DNA of 9,794 nt from Deltaproteobacteria bacterium. GTDB taxonomy: Bacteria; Desulfobacterota; B13-G15; RBG-16-54-18. The position numbers and the translations under genes were made by a program. Positions within the stretch are counted from its first letter, which is position 1. Each line of letters starts with the position of its first letter. Location: the NCBI GenBank assembly GCA_003646745.1, contig QMLM01000042.1:1-9794 (forward strand). The letters run 5' to 3'. The notes beneath the pieces were generated by a model, which worked only from the letters and a program-made list of their open reading frames with translations, ran no database searches and was not told the DNA's origin. Positions 6,930-9,794 of this stretch are shown here, in pieces.

Positions 6930-7885
6930 TCCCTCTCCTTGATAGCCGGCTCCTCCACTTGGAAGGTGTAAAGCGGCGGGGTCACCTCAAGATTCACACC
7001 CGCCTCATAGCCAAAGAGCTCCTTTATCTCCTTGTTGATCTTTTTGCGGATCCGTTGAATGGGTATGTCCATTGGGCAAGCCCGCTCACACTCCCCACAG
7101 TCGGTGCAGCGGCCGGCTAGATGTATGGCGTGCAAGATCTGCCACATGAACTTCTCTCCTATGCCCGTTTTTTGGCTCAACCAATGGGGGTCTCTGGCAT
7201 CGGCAGCGCAGAAATCCTGACAGACGCACAGGGGGCAGGCGTTGCGGCAGGCATAGCATCGTATGCACCGCTGCAGCTCCTGCTGCCAGTAAGCAAACCT
7301 CTCCTTGGGATCTAATTTCTCTATCTTTTCCACCTCGGCGAAGAGGAGTCCCGGCGGCCTATGGCTGGATATAGCCTCACCAGCTAGGTGATCATAGATC
7401 AGTGGTGTGGGGTATTGGCAGGAGATACACTTGGTCGCCAGGATCTCTTCTAGGGGGAGTTCCCTCTGCCCCTGGGGGGTTTCGATGGCGATTTTATCCC
7501 CTTTAAAAGATACCCCCCTCACCTGGGAGCAATCCACCCGTGCCCTTATCTTGGCCAGATCCACCACCCCCTGACAAGGTATCCCGAATATCACCACCTC
7601 TTCCCTTTGAATCAACCTCTCTTGAAGGAGTTGAATCACGGTGCGGCTATCGCACCCCTTGACCAGAATCCCCACCCGCCGCCCTTTAAACCAGGGCAGA
7701 TATGAGGCCAGATTGTGTACGCAGAGGGGGTTCCAAATTAGTCTATCTATATCTTCAGGACAGCGGATAAACAACGGGGTGGTATGCAGGGAGTCATATC
7801 CTCGTTCCCAGCCGATGACCAGCGAGACTCCTTCCAGCTCTCCTCTAATATCCTCTTTTAATTTATCTAATATCTCCACCACCAT
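6923..7885 (-). CDS. flxC: FlxC, iron-sulfur electron-transfer subunit
   Basis: This 320-residue protein has an N-terminal region with motifs typical of the FlxC/F420-hydrogenase-beta-like group: VKGCDSRTVIQLLQE near 75-89, FGIPCQG near 100-106, and CISC at 153-156. The C-terminal half has ferredoxin-type clusters: CIRCYACRNACP (Cys207, 210, 213, 217), extra cysteines at 220, 222 and 226, and CTDCGECERACP (Cys260, 263, 266, 270). It should relay electrons between FlxA/B and FlxD-HdrA. The start is ambiguous. The ATG at 7885 directly abuts AAAGGAG with no spacer, so the GTG codons at 7882 or 7879 (3 and 6 nt from the AGGAG) may be used instead. The protein differs by only two residues either way. 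It overlaps flxD by 23 nt and flxB by 7 nt. Functional naming rests on cluster context as well as motifs. Confidence 0.87.
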   Translation of the reverse strand: MVVEILDKLKEDIRGELEGVSLVIGWERGYDSLHTTPLFIRCPEDIDRLIWNPLCVHNLASYLPWFKGRRVGILVKGCDSRTVIQLLQERLIQREEVVIFGIPCQGVVDLAKIRARVDCSQVRGVSFKGDKIAIETPQGQRELPLEEILATKCISCQYPTPLIYDHLAGEAISSHRPPGLLFAEVEKIEKLDPKERFAYWQQELQRCIRCYACRNACPLCVCQDFCAADARDPHWLSQKTGIGEKFMWQILHAIHLAGRCTDCGECERACPMDIPIQRIRKKINKEIKELFGYEAGVNLEVTPPLYTFQVEEPAIKEREW

Positions 7886-8303
7886 CTCCTTTGCGACGGA
7901 TTGGCCCCAGTCGGTGGATCTGGTTGGTGAACTCAGTTACCACCTTCTGCCAACGGGCCCCTTCTGAAGCGGAGACCCACGTATATTCGAACCTGCCTGG
8001 TTCAATCCCCATGAAGGGGAGAAACCGCTTGAGCACCTCCAAGCGGCGCCGGGCATAGAAGTTTCCCTCGGCATAGTGGCAATCGCGGGGATGACAGCCG
8101 GAGACCAGCACACCATCTGCCCCCTCCATGAAGGCCTTGACAACCAATAGTGGATCTACCCTTCCGGAGCAGGGGACGCGGATGATCCGCAGGTCTGTCG
8201 GCTGCTTGAAGCGAGACACCCCTGCGGTGTCCGCCCCTCCATAAGAACACCAGTTACACAGAAACCCGACTATCCTGAGCTCCTTTCTCTCCATGCCTGA
8301 CAT
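7863..8303 (-). CDS. flxD: FlxD, MvhD-like [2Fe-2S] hydrogenase/Hdr linker subunit
   Basis: This 146-residue protein has the full cysteine pattern of the MvhD family: FLCNWCSYGGAD (Cys16 and Cys19), RVPCSGRVD (Cys45) and SGCHPRDCHYAEGN (Cys70, Cys75). MvhD proteins bind a [2Fe-2S] cluster and dock onto HdrA, delivering electrons from a hydrogenase, a formate dehydrogenase or, as here, a Flx module. Length and motif spacing match the family. Its position directly after hdrA, with a 34-nt overlap, fits a direct HdrA-FlxD interface. The ATG at 8303 has GGAGG four nt upstream (in AGGTGGAGG). A second in-frame ATG at 8294 would remove three residues but lies farther from the Shine-Dalgarno. MvhD-like genes are sometimes fused to hdrA; here they are separate. 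Confidence 0.92.
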   Translation of the reverse strand: MSGMERKELRIVGFLCNWCSYGGADTAGVSRFKQPTDLRIIRVPCSGRVDPLLVVKAFMEGADGVLVSGCHPRDCHYAEGNFYARRRLEVLKRFLPFMGIEPGRFEYTWVSASEGARWQKVVTEFTNQIHRLGPIRRKGDGGGDIR

Positions 8304-9794
8304 AAAGCCTCCACCTCTGCAATTAGCTGATTATCGGTGAACTGCTGCAGCTGGATGGCTCCAGTGGGGCAGGTGGCGGTGCAGAGGCCACAGCCCTGGC
8401 AGACCGTCTCAATGACATGGGCCACCACCTTACCTCCTGGAAGCTCCTTTTCCTCAATAGCCTGAAAGGGGCAGGTGTCGGCGCACTTTAGGCAACCCAC
8501 ACACCGTAGTTCCCTCACCTGGGCGATCTGGGGATCGGACTCCAACTGGTCTCTGGAAAAAAGGGCCAGAACCTTGCTGGCTGCAGCACTGCCTTGCGCG
8601 ACTGAAGCAGGAATATCCTTGGGCCCTTGACAGGCCCCAGCCAAAAATACACCTGAGGTATTGGTTTCCACCGGCCGCAACTTGGGATGGCTCTCCATAT
8701 AGAAGCCGTACTCGTCGTAGGAGATCCTGAGCTTTTCGGCCAGCTCCTCGGCCCCCGGGGCGGCGGTGGCTGCTGTGGCCAAAATTACCAAATCTGCCTC
8801 TACCTCTACTTGGATCCCCAGCAGGGTATCCACACCCTTCACCATCATCCGTCCACCCTTGGGATAGACCCGGGAGACACGCCCCCTAATGTACTGCACC
8901 CCATACTCCTGCTGGGCCCGGCGGACGAATTCTTCATAACCCTTGCTAGGAGAACGAATATCCATATAGAAGACATAGACTTCGGCATCGGGGAGATGAT
9001 CCTTAGTCAAGATGGCCTGTTTGGCAATGTACATGCAACAAAAGTTGGAGCAGTAGGGCCGACCCAGAGAGGGATCACGGGAGCCAGCACAGGAGATGAA
9101 TACCACTCGCCTGGGCTCTTTCCCATTTGAAGGGCGCACGATGTGGCCTTGAGTGGGGCCGGAGGCGTTGAGGAGACGTTCATACTGGATACCGGTGATC
9201 ACATCGGGATATCTCCCGGCGCCATATTCCCCCAGTTCCCCTATATCTAAAAGTCCATATCCCGTGGCCACGATAATAGCCCCTACCTCCTCGGTAATGA
9301 TCTCATCCTCCATCTCATAGTTTATGGCCCCCACAGGACAGACCTTGGCACAGACACCACATTTCCCCTTGGTGAATTGACGGCAGTATTCGGGGTCTAT
9401 CCTCGCTTTCTTCGGAATGGCCTGGGGGAAAGGGATGTTAATGGCGGTAGTATAAGCTATTCCCTCGTTGTGGTAATCGTAGGCCTTCTTGCTGGGGCAC
9501 TTCTCCATGCAAAGGCCGCATCCTGTGCACTTTGTCCAGTCCACATAGGTGGCCTTGCGCCTGATCTTCACAGTATATTTGCCCACATAGCCGGAGATAT
9601 CCTCAATCTCTGAATAGGAATAGATGGTGATGCGCTCATGCTGGCCTACATCCACCATCTTAGGCCCCAGGATGCAGATGGAGCAGTCCACAGTGGGAAA
9701 GGTCTTGTCTAATTGGGCCATCCTTCCTCCAATGCTGCTCTTTTTCTCCACCAGGACCACCTCTAACCCCCCCTCGGCACAGTCCAGAGCAGCC
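8270..9794 (-). CDS. hdrA: HdrA, electron-bifurcating heterodisulfide reductase subunit A (5' end outside window)
   Basis: The reading frame stays open to the right edge, so the N-terminus, including the first FAD-binding residues, is missing; 507 residues are visible, with the first complete codon at 9793. The sequence opens with the HdrA segment VEKKSSIGGRMAQLDKTFP, then DCSICILGPKM. Numbered within the visible part, clusters follow at Cys89/92/95/99 (CTGCGLCMEKCP) and Cys137/145/148/152. The family motif SCAGSRD and its YCSNFCCMYIAKQA partner lie near 234-259. The FAD-domain C-terminal motif LAGACQGPKDIPASVAQGSAA lies near 384-404. Two C-terminal ferredoxin clusters follow: CVGCLKCADTCP (431-442) and CQGCGLCTATCP (465-476). 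HdrA carries the bifurcating FAD and passes electrons to ferredoxin and to HdrB/HdrC. HdrB and HdrC are not in the window. It is the first visible gene of the operon and overlaps flxD by 34 nt. Confidence 0.95.
   Translation of the reverse strand, partial: AALDCAEGGLEVVLVEKKSSIGGRMAQLDKTFPTVDCSICILGPKMVDVGQHERITIYSYSEIEDISGYVGKYTVKIRRKATYVDWTKCTGCGLCMEKCPSKKAYDYHNEGIAYTTAINIPFPQAIPKKARIDPEYCRQFTKGKCGVCAKVCPVGAINYEMEDEIITEEVGAIIVATGYGLLDIGELGEYGAGRYPDVITGIQYERLLNASGPTQGHIVRPSNGKEPRRVVFISCAGSRDPSLGRPYCSNFCCMYIAKQAILTKDHLPDAEVYVFYMDIRSPSKGYEEFVRRAQQEYGVQYIRGRVSRVYPKGGRMMVKGVDTLLGIQVEVEADLVILATAATAAPGAEELAEKLRISYDEYGFYMESHPKLRPVETNTSGVFLAGACQGPKDIPASVAQGSAAASKVLALFSRDQLESDPQIAQVRELRCVGCLKCADTCPFQAIEEKELPGGKVVAHVIETVCQGCGLCTATCPTGAIQLQQFTDNQLIAEVEALCQAWRERSSG

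Overview
The window looks like chromosomal DNA from an anaerobic Gram-negative bacterium, most likely a sulfate-reducing or syntrophic Desulfobacterota-type lineage or a relative. Two things suggest this: an iron-sulfur-rich heterodisulfide reductase/flavin oxidoreductase (Hdr-Flx) operon, and a large AsmA-like envelope protein, which implies an outer membrane. No rRNA or other taxonomic marker is present, so the assignment is an inference.

Layout. (1) Positions 1-1401, minus strand: the N-terminal 467 residues of a fumarate reductase/succinate dehydrogenase/NadB-superfamily flavoprotein that runs off the left edge. Several canonical active-site residues are changed. (2) Positions 1402-1647: a divergent intergenic region with a putative promoter on each strand and a 45-nt element that recurs at the start of the AsmA-like gene. 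(3) Positions 1648-1866, plus strand: a small FmdB-type zinc-ribbon protein. (4) Positions 1867-2066: a leader with two short hairpins, a small tandem repeat and a very strong Shine-Dalgarno sequence. (5) Positions 2067-4877, plus strand: a 936-residue AsmA-like protein with one N-terminal membrane anchor. (6) Positions 4878-5053: a convergent gap with no clear terminator. (7) Positions 5054-9794, minus strand: a tightly overlapping operon transcribed hdrA (5' end outside the window) - flxD - flxC - flxB - flxA.

How the genes work together. FlxA is an FAD/NAD(P)/[2Fe-2S] module that should exchange electrons with a pyridine nucleotide. FlxB and FlxC carry multiple iron-sulfur clusters. FlxD (MvhD-like, [2Fe-2S]) is the usual docking link to HdrA, the flavin-based electron-bifurcating subunit. 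The expected outputs are ferredoxin and a thiol/disulfide couple at HdrB. No hdrB, hdrC or hydrogenase catalytic subunit lies inside the window; hdrB and hdrC, if present, would be beyond the right edge. The left-hand flavoprotein, FmdB and AsmA-like genes have no obvious functional tie to this operon.

I see no rRNA, tRNA, CRISPR array, insertion sequence or prophage gene. Most of the window is ordinary for this kind of organism. The best leads are the altered flavoprotein active site, the duplicated leader element and the inverted gene order of the Hdr-Flx cluster.
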